From Bordetella parapertussis (GTDB lineage: Bacteria; Pseudomonadota; Gammaproteobacteria; Burkholderiales; Burkholderiaceae_C), in assembly GCA_945875935.1 (NCBI GenBank), contig CAMCNE010000183.1:1-17615 (forward strand): 17,615 nucleotides of DNA, read 5' to 3'. A program made the position numbers and the translations under genes. The notes below the pieces were generated by a model. It ran no database searches. It was not told the DNA's origin and saw only the letters and a program-made list of their open reading frames with translations. The stretch's first letter is position 1, and every line of letters begins with the position of its first letter. This document shows, piece by piece, positions 1-8,800 of the stretch.

Positions 1-80
1 TCAGCACCGAGTTCACCGACCACGGTGGCGAACTGGGCGTGTTTTTGTTCTTCCGCAAGCCCGCGGGGGCAGCGACCTGA
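1..80 (+). CDS. C-terminal end of an unidentified upstream gene (partial)
   Basis: An open frame enters from the left edge (codons start at base 3) and ends with TGA at 78-80. Only about 25 residues are visible: a polar stretch, then a hydrophobic strand (GVFLFFRK) and a short Ala/Gly-rich tail. A hydrophobic strand near the C-terminus would fit a Rossmann-type enzyme such as a SAM methyltransferase, but too little is present to name it. Its stop lies 16 bases before the preferred cysC start, which suggests that the two are co-transcribed and possibly translationally coupled. Coding status is inferred from the uninterrupted frame and the close spacing. Confidence 0.5.
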   Translation, partial: STEFTDHGGELGVFLFFRKPAGAAT

Positions 81-96
81 TCCATCCAACAAGTCC

Positions 97-687
97 ATGC
101 ACAACCTGCACAACCAAACCTTCTCAGTCACCCGCAGCGACCGCGAAAAGCTCGCGGGCCACGCAGGCAAGGTGATCTGGTTCACAGGCTTGTCGGGCGC
201 GGGCAAGTCGACCATTGCCAATGCGCTAGAGGTGGCGCTGCACAGCCAGGGCAAGCGCACCTACATTCTGGATGGCGACAACATCAGGCAGGGCATCAAC
301 CGCGACATCGGGTTTTCAGACTCGGGCCGGGTTGAAAACATCCGCCGCGTGGCCGAGGTGGCCAAGCTGATGCTTGATGCTGGCGTGATCGTGATCACCG
401 CCTTCATATCGCCCTTCAGGCAAGACCGCCAGCTGGCGCGCGACCTGATCGGCACAGCCAACTTCATTGAAGTGTTCGTCAACACACCCCTGGCCGAATG
501 CGAAGCCCGCGACCCCAAGGGCCTGTACAAAAAGGCCCGCAGCGGACAGTTGGCCAACATGACGGGCATCGACAGCCCGTACGAGGCGCCTTACCAACCC
601 GATGTGGTGGTCGCCGGGTCCGGATGCACGGTGGCTGCGGCAGTGGACTTGATCCTTCGCCGGTTCCCTCAGCGCGTGGCGCCCTAG
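97..687 (+). CDS. cysC: Adenylylsulfate (APS) kinase
   Basis: CysC phosphorylates adenosine 5'-phosphosulfate with ATP to make PAPS, the cytoplasmic sulfate donor for sulfotransferases and for assimilatory sulfate reduction. From the ATG at 97 the protein has 196 residues, the normal CysC length. It shows the P-loop GLSGAGKST, the APS-binding block DGDNIRQG followed by GFSD and RVENIRR, the ISPFR motif with the family's phosphorylatable Ser, and the closing DPKGLYKKA and TGIDSPYEAP blocks. All key motifs look intact. A GTG at 25 in the same frame would add 24 residues that overlap the previous gene and do not resemble CysC, so 97 is preferred although no strong ribosome-binding site precedes it. 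A free-standing cysC beside glycosyltransferases, with a sulfotransferase across the locus, points to polysaccharide sulfation rather than only cysteine synthesis; that role is inferred. Confidence 0.95.
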   Translation: MHNLHNQTFSVTRSDREKLAGHAGKVIWFTGLSGAGKSTIANALEVALHSQGKRTYILDGDNIRQGINRDIGFSDSGRVENIRRVAEVAKLMLDAGVIVITAFISPFRQDRQLARDLIGTANFIEVFVNTPLAECEARDPKGLYKKARSGQLANMTGIDSPYEAPYQPDVVVAGSGCTVAAAVDLILRRFPQRVAP

Positions 688-760
688 GGGGACGCGCGCT
701 CCTCCAGCCGCGAACGCCACGCCGCCCCAGCACAAGCCAACTCACGAACTGAAGGAACAA

Positions 761-765
761 GGGAG
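761..765 (+). promoter_or_regulatory. Ribosome binding site supporting a GTG start
   Basis: GGGAG ends four bases before the GTG at 770, and a second AAGGA lies at 752-756. This supports GTG as the start of the family-2 glycosyltransferase. The protein from this point begins directly with the first beta-strand (ISFIVPLFN), as the family expects. Confidence 0.6.
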
Positions 766-769
766 CACT

Positions 770-1699
770 GTGGAAATCAGCTTCATCGTTCCGCTGTTCA
801 ACCACTTGAAGCACACGCAAGCCATGTTGGCCTCGTTGCTCGCGAGCCTGCCGCCGGGCTTGGACTACGAAATCATCCTGGTGGACGACTTTTCGACCGA
901 CGGCACCCGAGCCTGGCTGGCCACGTTGAGCCATCCACGGATCAAGGTCGTGCTGAACCCGGAAAACCAGGGTTATGCGGCCAGCAACAACGCTGGGGCG
1001 CGCTTGGCTGGCGGTGAACTGCTGGCGTTGCTGAACAACGACTTGCTGCTGGCGCCAGGGTGGTTGGAACCAATGATCCACGTACTTAGGCACCCCGGCC
1101 TGAATGCCGGCGTGGTTGGCAACGTGCAGTTCCGAGTCGACGATGGCCGGCTAGACCATGCAGGCATTCAACTCAACCACAAAGGGCAGTTTGAGCATAT
1201 TCAGTCGCTACCCCACAACGAGGTTGGATACCAACGGGCGTTAGCGCTAACCGGCGCATGCTTGCTGATCCGCAAGATCGACTTCGAGAGTACTGGTGGG
1301 TTTGATGAAAGCTTCATCAATGGGTGTGAGGATCTCGACCTGTGCTTCAAGATTCGTACGTATGGCAAGCAACTCTTTGTCGCGTTGGCCAGCCATATTC
1401 GACACCACGTCAGCATCAGTAGGGGGAGGCACACCCTGCAAGATTCACGAAACAGCCAGCGGCTGTATGCCAAATGGCGAACCAGCATCAAATTCAATTT
1501 GGCCAGTGAACTGGCTTCATCAATGAATGATGGAACCTGGATCGGCGCCAGCCAGCACACCCACCCAGAAGCAATCACATCACCAGACAGACCGTACGCT
1601 GCGGCGCTGATACTTTCTGAAACCATGCTGCAACAGGAGGAGTCGTACTGGGCCCGGCGACTGGCAGCTCCACCGCAAGTTGGGGAATCCCAACAATAG
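770..1699 (+). CDS. Family 2 glycosyltransferase (rhamnosyltransferase-like)
   Basis: This is a GT-A fold glycosyltransferase of family GT2, which transfers a sugar from a nucleotide donor onto a growing glycan at the cytoplasmic face of the membrane. The 309 residues start with the strand SFIVPLFN. They show the donor-binding DD at about 39-40 (ILVDDFSTDGT), the NQGYAASNNAG block near 67-76, a metal-binding NND near 89-91 where classical enzymes have DxD, and the catalytic-base region GCEDLDLCFKIR with ED at 187-188. The layout resembles WbbL/RfbN-type rhamnosyltransferases and FkbM-linked GT2 enzymes; the donor sugar cannot be read from sequence. There is no transmembrane segment. The last 60 residues lie outside the catalytic core. 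It follows cysC by 82 bases on the same strand. The GTG start is supported by a GGGAG ribosome binding site. Confidence 0.9.
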   Translation: MEISFIVPLFNHLKHTQAMLASLLASLPPGLDYEIILVDDFSTDGTRAWLATLSHPRIKVVLNPENQGYAASNNAGARLAGGELLALLNNDLLLAPGWLEPMIHVLRHPGLNAGVVGNVQFRVDDGRLDHAGIQLNHKGQFEHIQSLPHNEVGYQRALALTGACLLIRKIDFESTGGFDESFINGCEDLDLCFKIRTYGKQLFVALASHIRHHVSISRGRHTLQDSRNSQRLYAKWRTSIKFNLASELASSMNDGTWIGASQHTHPEAITSPDRPYAAALILSETMLQQEESYWARRLAAPPQVGESQQ

Positions 1700-2182
1700 A
1701 AACCAATGCGCCACGCAGGCAAACATTGAACTGGCGGACTACGCCACAAAACATATCTAAGCCACTCCCGCAGCAGCGCAAATGAGGGCGAGCGAGAGGC
1801 CCGCTTTCTGTGCAAGAGCAGTATCCCGTCGTCACTGCAAAATTCGAACAACTGCCGCCAAAAGGGATCGAACGGCGCCCAATTCCGCGATGCCAAGCAG
1901 CCTGCTGCTTTATCGCGGCCGCTTCAGGTTGATGCGCGAGGTCTTCAGGTAAGGTCTGCATCAACCGCGGGCAACTTTAGTTGCGGCAGTCTGCGTGAAT
2001 TGAGACGATGCTGCATATAAAGCAAACCAGTCTTGGCATTGAGTACTCGACCAAGCGCACGTGACCTGCCCCCATGCAGTTGCGCTTGTAAGCCACGTAA
2101 ATCAACGGTTTGCAGGCGCTTGCACTGTCAAAATGAACGCAGAAACTTTCGTCATCAAAGAAATATGGTGGCATCGTTAGGC
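1700..2182. other. Gene-poor junction between the two facing gene groups
   Basis: These 483 bases separate the + strand glycosyltransferase from the - strand sulfotransferase and hold no convincing gene. On the - strand, about 1760-1896, one frame reads LLLHRKRASRSPSFALL and then REWLR, which loosely recalls the end of a LysR-type regulator, so a decayed fragment is possible. Two small inverted repeats occur: AAGCAGC/GCTGCTT near 1896-1911 and GCAACT/AGTTGC near 1971-1984. Neither has a T-tract, so neither is a clear terminator. I see no insertion-sequence ends, tRNA or strong promoter here. Confidence 0.4.
1977..2174 (-). CDS. Doubtful small ORF after the sulfotransferase gene
   Basis: A 65-codon frame begins with ATG eight bases after the sulfotransferase stop and runs leftward. 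The product is Cys- and aromatic-rich (it begins MPPYFFDDESF and contains AYKRNCMGAGHVRLVEY). I recognise no family. Its position immediately behind a gene on the same strand, and codons that avoid obvious shadow patterns, make it conceivable as a short gene or the stub of a broken one. The lack of a recognisable ribosome binding site and of homology argues against it. It is kept only as a candidate. Confidence 0.2.
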   Translation of the reverse strand: MPPYFFDDESFCVHFDSASACKPLIYVAYKRNCMGAGHVRLVEYSMPRLVCFICSIVSIHADCRN

Positions 2183-3781
2183 TCAGAGTTGATCCGCCTC
2201 GCGGTTATCCAACATCAAGTCTTTAAGTAGTTCCAACTGCGCTTCAGCGCGCAACAACTCGTCTCGCATGCCCCGAATTTGCATTGACTGTTCAGAAATG
2301 GTTTGATCGCGCTGGGTCATTTCGACGTGCGCATTCTTTAACTTGGCCTGCGACTCAGCGATCAATCGACCATCCTGACAAAAAATATCGGCCACAACTT
2401 CTGCCAATAGCCTCGGTGTCATATCGACCATAACGCTGGTGCTGGCGGCTAAATTAGCCAACACATCATCCGCAACGGCCAGTTCAAACCATGGGTCATC
2501 GTCCAACGTCAAGAGCAGCAGCCCATCGGGCCCGTTACGACCGACAAGGCCGCCGAGGTTCACAAGTGATCCGAAATCACCATTCCAGCGCCACAGTTCC
2601 GAACCATCCGCTTGCACCAAAGCTAGACGATGGAGCAATAGCGCTACCGGGCGGTTGGCAGGGTCAAGCCTGATGCGAGCGAGTGGCTTACAGTCCGTCG
2701 GCATTTGCAGGCGCAGGGTTTGCCGCTGGTTTGAGACAGGGTAGGTCGTAGCTTTGCTGCGAGATTGCACATACGCTTGCGGAACGCCATCGACGATTTC
2801 CGAAACATAGAGCCGTGCTTCGCATTCCACGCTGTCAACAGACCCCAGCGCGGGCTTGGGGGCCTTGGCAAGTGCGGCCTGAAGTGCATCAATTGCCTGC
2901 ATCCATTCCTTTGATCGCGCCAATTCGCGACGGTAGCCAATCATCGAATTGCGTGCATGTGCAACAGCTTCAGGCGTCAGCCCGCTGGGCAGTTCCGCAA
3001 GCCTCAGCAGTTCGTCGTAAATCTCAAGGCAAAGCGCCTGCAATGGATACACCGCCGAATCTGCCGTCTGGGCCGGGTACCGCGAGTGCCGCAAATCAAC
3101 GGCAAGAAACTCACTTTCGAACCTCACAACCTCGTCCGGATCAAGCTGCGCTTGCACGCCCAGAAAACACGCAATCCTTTGCAGCTCCTCGCGTGGTCGG
3201 TCCATCAACCGGTCGTAATCGACTACCAAGCCCCCATGCTGCAAAAGCGCCTCCAGCGCATCCAACTGGTGCACCGCCCATAAGCACAGGGCCTGGGCAT
3301 CGGGCATTTGATCGCGCGTAAAGAGAGAACTGGCGACACTGTAAGGATGGCGGTTAGCCAAGATAAAAATTGGCTCAATACCCGCCTCCACAAAGACGGG
3401 AAGCCAATAGGGCCACAAACGGCTAATACGCGGGTCTTTCAAACCCCAGAGTGGGACGCCCTCGAAACGGCGGACTACATTTTCCGTCAAACTATTCTGA
3501 TATCTGGAAATACCTGCAGGATCGATAGAGTCCGGCAACAGAAGCGAATTCCATTGTCTATCGATGCAAAAAAAAAGAGTCTCATCGAGTAGATTGGTAA
3601 TCTCATCCTCATAAAAACCTTTGGGATTGTCAGATCGGGGACCAATCAAATTCTCGCCAAAATAAACACCCACGGCAATCAGAGCGCGACACAAAACGGA
3701 TGTGCCAGAACGATGCGAACCCAATACAAGGACGCAGCGATTATTGGTGAAACCAGCAAAGTCGGTTAGTTTGTGAGGCAT
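2183..3781 (-). CDS. Sulfotransferase with a C-terminal beta domain and coiled coil
   Basis: A 532-residue cytoplasmic protein. Residues about 15-265 form a PAPS-dependent sulfotransferase domain. They show the 5'-phosphosulfate loop GSHRSGTS at 21-28, NPKGFYE near 52-58, KDPR at 115-118, and an Arg/Ser block NRHPYSVASSL at 143-153 matching the 3'-phosphate site. Residues about 315-470 look like a beta-rich accessory domain (IRLDPANRP, LLLHRLALV, LWRWNGDF). I have seen such text in other polysaccharide-locus proteins, but its function is unknown to me. Residues about 472-530 form a coiled coil ending RAEAQLELLKDLML. That peptide recurs at the C-terminus of the FkbM-like protein at 10508-12481. 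It is the natural consumer of PAPS made by CysC, so sulfation of the exported glycan is the likely role. The accepting sugar is unknown. It starts with ATG at 3781 and a weak ribosome binding site. Confidence 0.82.
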   Translation of the reverse strand: MPHKLTDFAGFTNNRCVLVLGSHRSGTSVLCRALIAVGVYFGENLIGPRSDNPKGFYEDEITNLLDETLFFCIDRQWNSLLLPDSIDPAGISRYQNSLTENVVRRFEGVPLWGLKDPRISRLWPYWLPVFVEAGIEPIFILANRHPYSVASSLFTRDQMPDAQALCLWAVHQLDALEALLQHGGLVVDYDRLMDRPREELQRIACFLGVQAQLDPDEVVRFESEFLAVDLRHSRYPAQTADSAVYPLQALCLEIYDELLRLAELPSGLTPEAVAHARNSMIGYRRELARSKEWMQAIDALQAALAKAPKPALGSVDSVECEARLYVSEIVDGVPQAYVQSRSKATTYPVSNQRQTLRLQMPTDCKPLARIRLDPANRPVALLLHRLALVQADGSELWRWNGDFGSLVNLGGLVGRNGPDGLLLLTLDDDPWFELAVADDVLANLAASTSVMVDMTPRLLAEVVADIFCQDGRLIAESQAKLKNAHVEMTQRDQTISEQSMQIRGMRDELLRAEAQLELLKDLMLDNREADQL

Positions 3782-3810
3782 TTTATAGATAAACGCTACT
3801 TATCCTATTT

Positions 3811-3840
3811 TATATATTTCGCGTGTTGGTTACCGCTCAA
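3811..3840 (-). promoter_or_regulatory. Candidate promoter for the sulfotransferase gene
   Basis: Read on the - strand, TTGAGC (3835-3840) and TATATA (3811-3816) are separated by 18 bases. Each matches the sigma-70 consensus at four of six positions, and the start codon lies 30 bases downstream. The setting is AT-rich, so chance matches are likely. It would allow the sulfotransferase gene to be expressed independently of the long upstream operon. Confidence 0.25.
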
Positions 3841-3853
3841 AACCTGCCATGTT

Positions 3854-4558
3854 CTATTTGCTGCTGACAAGTACATCAATAAATTCGGCACGTATGCCTT
3901 GGGTGATATCATCTATCTGGACGATAACTGTCGCCATTGCTGAGTGCTTATTGATAAAACTAGCGATGTCATACCCCCAGTGCATTGTCACCAGCGCACC
4001 ATCCGGGTCAACCGGATTCCCGTGGTATTCGGGTGTGCCGTGATACGCGATGTCACCATCCTCACGCAGACTTGCCCAGCGTTCAGTCGGACGCCATTTG
4101 TTGATGATTGGCACGGTAAAAATGTGTGCCCCACCTGGCTTGACCACGCGTGCAATTTCACAGACTGCCTTTTCCGGATCAAATACGTGCTCCATGACGT
4201 CCTGTGAGACGAAAATATCGAAACTAGAATCATCGAAACTAAGTTTTTCAAGGTTCTCACACCTTACACCACTAGAATTTATCTTGCCTGGAGCTACATC
4301 TTTAAAATACTGAGATACTGAATAACCGCCACAGTCTTGAGCTAACTTCGTACTAGCGCCTCGATTGCCTGGTGAAGTTTCGTGGATAACCAAGTCTCGG
4401 TAATTCGGAAAGCGCTCTTTTATCACACGAAACAGAGCACGCTCACGCGGGATTGAGCCACATTCCGAACAGAGTAAATGATCGCGAAACCAAGCATGCT
4501 GCGAAGAAAAAAATACATCCCGCTCACATATTGGACACCAACCATCAAAGGTAAACAT
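3854..4558 (-). CDS. SAM-dependent methyltransferase with N-terminal zinc-binding motif
   Basis: A 234-residue protein. The first 35 residues carry two CxxC pairs (C8/C11 and C30/C33), a treble-clef or rubredoxin-like zinc site. The rest fits the Methyltransf_11 class I fold: a degenerate SAM loop (HETSPGNRG, about 60-68), the acidic strand-4 block DDSSFDIFVSQDVMEHVFDP (about 109-128), and VKPGGAHIFTVP (139-150). Methylation of a sugar or another metabolite in polysaccharide synthesis is the likely role, but the substrate cannot be read. It is AT-richer than the right part of the window. It is separated from the preceding pyruvyltransferase gene by 157 bases with two hairpins and from the following sulfotransferase gene by 72 bases, so it may form its own transcription unit. 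The ATG at 4558 has only a weak upstream GAG as ribosome binding site. Confidence 0.85.
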   Translation of the reverse strand: MFTFDGWCPICERDVFFSSQHAWFRDHLLCSECGSIPRERALFRVIKERFPNYRDLVIHETSPGNRGASTKLAQDCGGYSVSQYFKDVAPGKINSSGVRCENLEKLSFDDSSFDIFVSQDVMEHVFDPEKAVCEIARVVKPGGAHIFTVPIINKWRPTERWASLREDGDIAYHGTPEYHGNPVDPDGALVTMHWGYDIASFINKHSAMATVIVQIDDITQGIRAEFIDVLVSSK

Positions 4559-4588
4559 AACAATTTACTCACAATATAAATATGTTGC

Positions 4589-4614
4589 GAGATAGTTCAT
4601 CGTCTCACTATCTC
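4589..4614. repeat. Inverted repeat (8-bp stem)
   Basis: GAGATAGT at 4589-4596 is matched by its exact reverse complement ACTATCTC at 4607-4614, with a 10-base loop. It sits between the stronger hairpin at 4623-4655 and the methyltransferase start at 4558, so it would lie in that gene's leader RNA. The function is unknown; an RNA hairpin or an operator are both possible. Confidence 0.4.
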
Positions 4615-4622
4615 ATATAAGC

Positions 4623-4655
4623 ATTCCAAGCCTCGTGAAAAACGAAGCTTGGAAT
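4623..4655 (-). terminator. 14-bp hairpin, possible terminator after the pyruvyltransferase gene
   Basis: ATTCCAAGC at 4623-4631 pairs exactly with GCTTGGAAT at 4647-4655, and the stem continues to 14 bp around a 5-base loop. The single imperfect pair is G-U in the - strand RNA but C-A in the + strand RNA, so the structure suits transcription on the - strand. It begins 61 bases past the pyruvyltransferase stop. The bases after it (GCTTATATGAG) lack a proper U-tract, so intrinsic termination would be weak. Attenuation or RNA stabilisation are alternatives. Confidence 0.4.
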
Positions 4656-4715
4656 AATTGGCGTCGGCAATCAAAAATTTTGTCAGCTGACGAGGGTACG
4701 TGCGTTTGGATATTT

Positions 4716-5819
4716 TTATTGAAAATATGCAAATCTTGGCTCTATTAAAATACCAGCATCCCTCAACAATGAAAAGTATTTACCCCCAAGCTCCTGCCTC
4801 TTTTTAAGATAAGGATTCATGTCAACATTGACACGGCTAAGTATCATTTCTAATGTTCTACCGTTCTCCACGTCATTACATTGAATTTTCGGAAGATTAA
4901 AAAGCTCCACCATTTCCTGTGTTCTCAAATCATGGACAATAAAAATTGAGGGAACGCCAGCCTGAATTGCCAACAGATTTCCGTGAAATCTGGTTCCAAT
5001 AGCCAACGTAAATCTTGAACAATAATCAAGCCACTCACGGATATCAAAAAAATAGTTTGAATGAATAAAAAGCCATTTCTTAAATTGATCCAATGACATC
5101 CCAGGCTTCAATAAATCACAATAGGCACGAAGAAGATTCATATCATAGCTTTTGTTATTTCTTAAAAAATCAATAGGGTCTTCGAAACCCTGCCAAACAA
5201 AACTACGGACACCCGAACTATCTACCCAATTAGCAACCAATGGTAATATCCATTGGAATTTTTTATCGATTTGAAAATTCAACAATACTCTTTCGGATAT
5301 TGCTTCATATCCAAAACTAATTTCTGTCGAAATGTAATTTGAAGGGCAGCCAGTAACGGTAACATTGCGCACACCTTTTTTGTGCAAGAGGCTTTCTGTT
5401 AAGTGACCACGCGCGGCGATCGCGACATTTTTATCGGCAAGTAACGACAAAAATTCATTTGTTGCGCTTGAGGTTTCGCATTCGCTATCGCCAAGGTCGT
5501 ACTGCAAACCTAACCCGAGGATCAGAATCGGTATCTCCACCTTTCTAACGAAACTTGTGTAGCGCGCGAGGTCTTGATATTTTCCAATAAAATTTGCCGC
5601 TGGAAGTACCAAAACACTACAGCCATCATTAATAACAGAGGCATCCGTAGCGCTACTAACATATATTTTTTTGTTTCCAATATGTGAATCAACGGCATAC
5701 CAAAAAGCTAGATTTCCGGTATTTTGGCCAAGCGCCTGCATAACGCTATTTGTCGACTGGTCATAGGTTAAATATTGCCCCTCACGATAACCCATTACTG
5801 CAACCGGCTTATTCATCAT
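4716..5819 (-). CDS. Polysaccharide pyruvyltransferase-family protein (WcaK/AmsJ-like)
   Basis: This fits the PS_pyruv_trans family, whose members add pyruvate ketals from phosphoenolpyruvate to sugars of exported glycans. From the ATG at 5819 it has 367 residues. The visible signs are an N-terminal GT-B-like half with VLPAANFIGKY and LILGLGLQYDLGD, the TGCPSNY turn at about 156-162, and the hallmark GTRFHGNLLAIQAGVPSIF block at about 275-293, with the conserved Arg and His. The motif set fits an active enzyme, though family members differ in acceptor and some roles are unproven. A start 18 bases upstream (5837) overlaps the previous gene. The ATG at 5819 is preferred because AGGT lies six bases before it. 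It is markedly AT-rich (33% GC counted at 5101-5160), unlike the kps genes, which suggests transfer from another source. Confidence 0.85.
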   Translation of the reverse strand: MMNKPVAVMGYREGQYLTYDQSTNSVMQALGQNTGNLAFWYAVDSHIGNKKIYVSSATDASVINDGCSVLVLPAANFIGKYQDLARYTSFVRKVEIPILILGLGLQYDLGDSECETSSATNEFLSLLADKNVAIAARGHLTESLLHKKGVRNVTVTGCPSNYISTEISFGYEAISERVLLNFQIDKKFQWILPLVANWVDSSGVRSFVWQGFEDPIDFLRNNKSYDMNLLRAYCDLLKPGMSLDQFKKWLFIHSNYFFDIREWLDYCSRFTLAIGTRFHGNLLAIQAGVPSIFIVHDLRTQEMVELFNLPKIQCNDVENGRTLEMILSRVNVDMNPYLKKRQELGGKYFSLLRDAGILIEPRFAYFQ

Positions 5820-5823
5820 TTTA

Positions 5824-8800
5824 TTACCTATAATCATTCTTATTTAAATATTTACCAACTTGCTGCAGGTATTTTATTTGCTTGCTCTTCACCCCGGCAA
5901 GTGAAAGCAACTCGTTGGTTATGGCTTGCATTCTCTCGATTTCCTTGAAGTGTCTTTCCGCGTCTAAGGCTTGCGTCACACTTGCCTTGTGCCGACGGTG
6001 CCCATTCAGTGAATCGGCAACAAATACTACTTTACCGTTCGACGCACACAGCTCGATATACAACCGCCAATCTCCCGCAACCTTATATTCAAAAAGCTCA
6101 TCCCCAACACCATTCAACGCTGCAAGCAGCGCGGTCCTCCGAAACACAACTCCGGAAGCATTGAGAATGACATTTTTGATGCTGAGATACTTGGCTAAGA
6201 ATTCGCGCCCGTCCATATCGAATGAATGATCAAATGCACCGGGTGCCTCTTCATTGATATAGGGTTTATAGCTATCGCCTAGCAGACTACCATCCGAGTC
6301 AATCTGCCAACTATCTGCAAAACCCAATACCGCACCCGTTTCCTGCATAAGGTTGACTATATGCTGAAGGAAGGCTGGTTTACAGGTGTCGTCAGATTCG
6401 GCGATCCATACGTATTCGCCCCTGGCTAATTCCGCGCCCTTGCGCCACTGCTTGAAGACTGAGCCAGAGTTGGTTTGATTAACTTCCAAACGCCAGGGAA
6501 CATCACATTGTTTGAAAAAATTCTGAATCACCTGCAGACTGTCATCCTTAGAGCAGTCGTCGAGAACGATAACTTCGTAAAGTGGCAGAGATTGGTTTGT
6601 TACTGTCTCAAGCCGGTGGTGCAAGTAGCGGCCATAGTTGTAATTAGGGACAACTGCTGAAATGCGTGGAAGCGGTTGGCTGGCAAACTCAAGTAGGTCA
6701 AACAGATAATGACGGAAGTTGAGTTCGCGCTCGACGATTTCGCGGCCGCGCTGGGCCATTCGTAAAGCCTGATCTGGATAGTCCAGCAAGGCTTGGATTA
6801 AATTGGCGAAGGTGCTGACGTCCTCTTTGGGAGCCAATGCGCCACAGTCCCGTTTGAGCAGTTCCTCAAAACCGCCGCAGTCCTTGAAGGCAACGACGGG
6901 GATAAGCGCATCGAAGGCTTCCATGACCACGGATGGAAACGGGTCTTCGCGTGAAGTTAGGGCGTAGACGTCGGCGGCAACGTAGTACGGTTGTGGCTCA
7001 TCAACCAGTCCAGTGAATAGAAAGCGAGTGCGCAATCCGTACTCGTCGGCATGCATCATGCTTGTTTCGACGAAGCCTTGGTCTGTGTGGCCGACCCAGA
7101 GGGCATATACATCGGCCCCATGTTGCATAAGGCGAGTGCAAATCTGCACGAAGAGGTCAAAGCCTTTGCGGTGATCGGCATAGCCAACACAGAGGATGAT
7201 TTTGGCGCCGAGCGGCATGCCAAGCTTTTGGCGAACTTGTTGCCGCACTGCATTTATGTCAGCACCAGCGCGCAGCCAACTGTGTTGATATAAACCTTGA
7301 GGCCGAATGATGGCTTGACGTAGCGGCAGCCCGATAAAAGCTTCAAAACCCATTTTCACCTGGGGTGCTGCAAATACGATTTTGTCGGCATGCTTGGCAA
7401 TGGCTTTGGCTTCTGTCTGGAGTTTGTACGAAGCGAGAATGCCAGGCAGTTCGTGAACGAGAGAGACAACACCGAAATCGTGTCGTTTTAGATGCGGCAG
7501 GAGTTGGCCAGACACGGTGGTATTGACGATCGCTGAACGAGTGCCTTTTTGCCTGAGTTCGCCCAACGCGGCATCGATTTGGGAGCGGCTTGCCGTTGCT
7601 AGATCGATGCGGTGCACGGTTGCATGCTCTTGGAAACGCGGCAGTAAGTTACCCTCGCCCAACACGATCATATCGACCTGAAAACCCATGAGGTGCTTGA
7701 AATGCATTGCCATGTTGAGGCTGAGCAGTTGGGCGCCATGGGGATGGCCATCGTGGCTAACTATGAGTATTCGTTTGCCTGTATTCGCCACGGCCAAGTG
7801 CGCTTGGCGGACTGCATCCAACCAGGCATAGCCATGCCGTTTGTCTGGCTCGAGGTGTGCGCCCTCTGCCCATTCGTTCCAGGCATTGATAAAAACGAGT
7901 CGATGATCAATATCCTCTGTTCGTCTTATGGTGTCTTCAAAGGCATTGATAAGCCAGCGCTCGAAAAGCTTCGGGCTGGACTGGGCAAATACCGTTGCGC
8001 GCCCTTTTTTCCTTGCCGTGTTATCCCATGAAGGGCAAGCGCCACGAAACAACGTATAGCTTTCGGGGACGTAGTTTCTGCTGCGCTGCATGAAGATGCG
8101 CCAGTCGTACACCTTGCCGGAAAAGTCGGGGCCCTTCGTGACAATCTTCCTGGTGATGTCGGGTGGTGCACTGTTGTTGGGCGGGAATTCGATGGCTGCA
8201 TCCAGCCCGTACTCAGCGGGGTCACGCTTTTCGAAGGACTGCACGTAGGCGATGTAGATGTCACCCAGCCCATTTTCTAGACACCAGTTGCGCCAGCGAA
8301 GCGCGGTGTTTTTCATTGCCGGAAAAAGATTGGGCCGATAAACAATCAGCAGTGGCTTCCCTTGAACACGAATGTAGCGCGGGTCCCGTAGGTACTTGGC
8401 CATATGCGCGATGAAGGCGATGTCATCTTGATCTGAATAGTGCTGGACCATAAGGAGGTCGTTATCCAACCCATCCCAACGCCGGCTCCAGTTTTCGTTG
8501 GCCCAGCAAATGCAGAAGGGAAGATCGAGTGTGGCATCGGCAAGATAGTTATCGACCGGGGTTTCGAGTAGGCGCGCGCCTGTGAACCAATAGGTGTAGA
8601 AGCAGAATCCTTCGATGCCGTATTGCTTGGCAAGTTCGATCTGCTTGCGCATGACGGTAGTGTCGCGCAGATCGTAATATCCGAGGAAATCATCCGGTTC
8701 GTGTGGCTGGTAATGTCCGTCAAATTGGGGGCTCGCCGGGCGAACATTGGACCACTCGGTAAAACCCTCGCCCCACCAGTCGTCATTTTCTGGAATCGGA

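Noticed and set aside
25..96. N-terminal extension of cysC from a GTG at 25
   Set aside because: The added 24 residues overlap the preceding gene and do not resemble CysC. The ATG at 97 gives the family's normal length.
1896..1911. AAGCAGC/GCTGCTT inverted repeat as a terminator for the + strand glycosyltransferase
   Set aside because: The stem is seven bases with a two-base gap, there is no following T-tract, and it lies almost 200 bases beyond the stop codon.
4682..4691. Perfect palindrome GTCAGCTGAC as an operator
   Set aside because: Ten bases are too short to separate from chance, it lies downstream of a gene rather than near a promoter, and no second copy was noticed.
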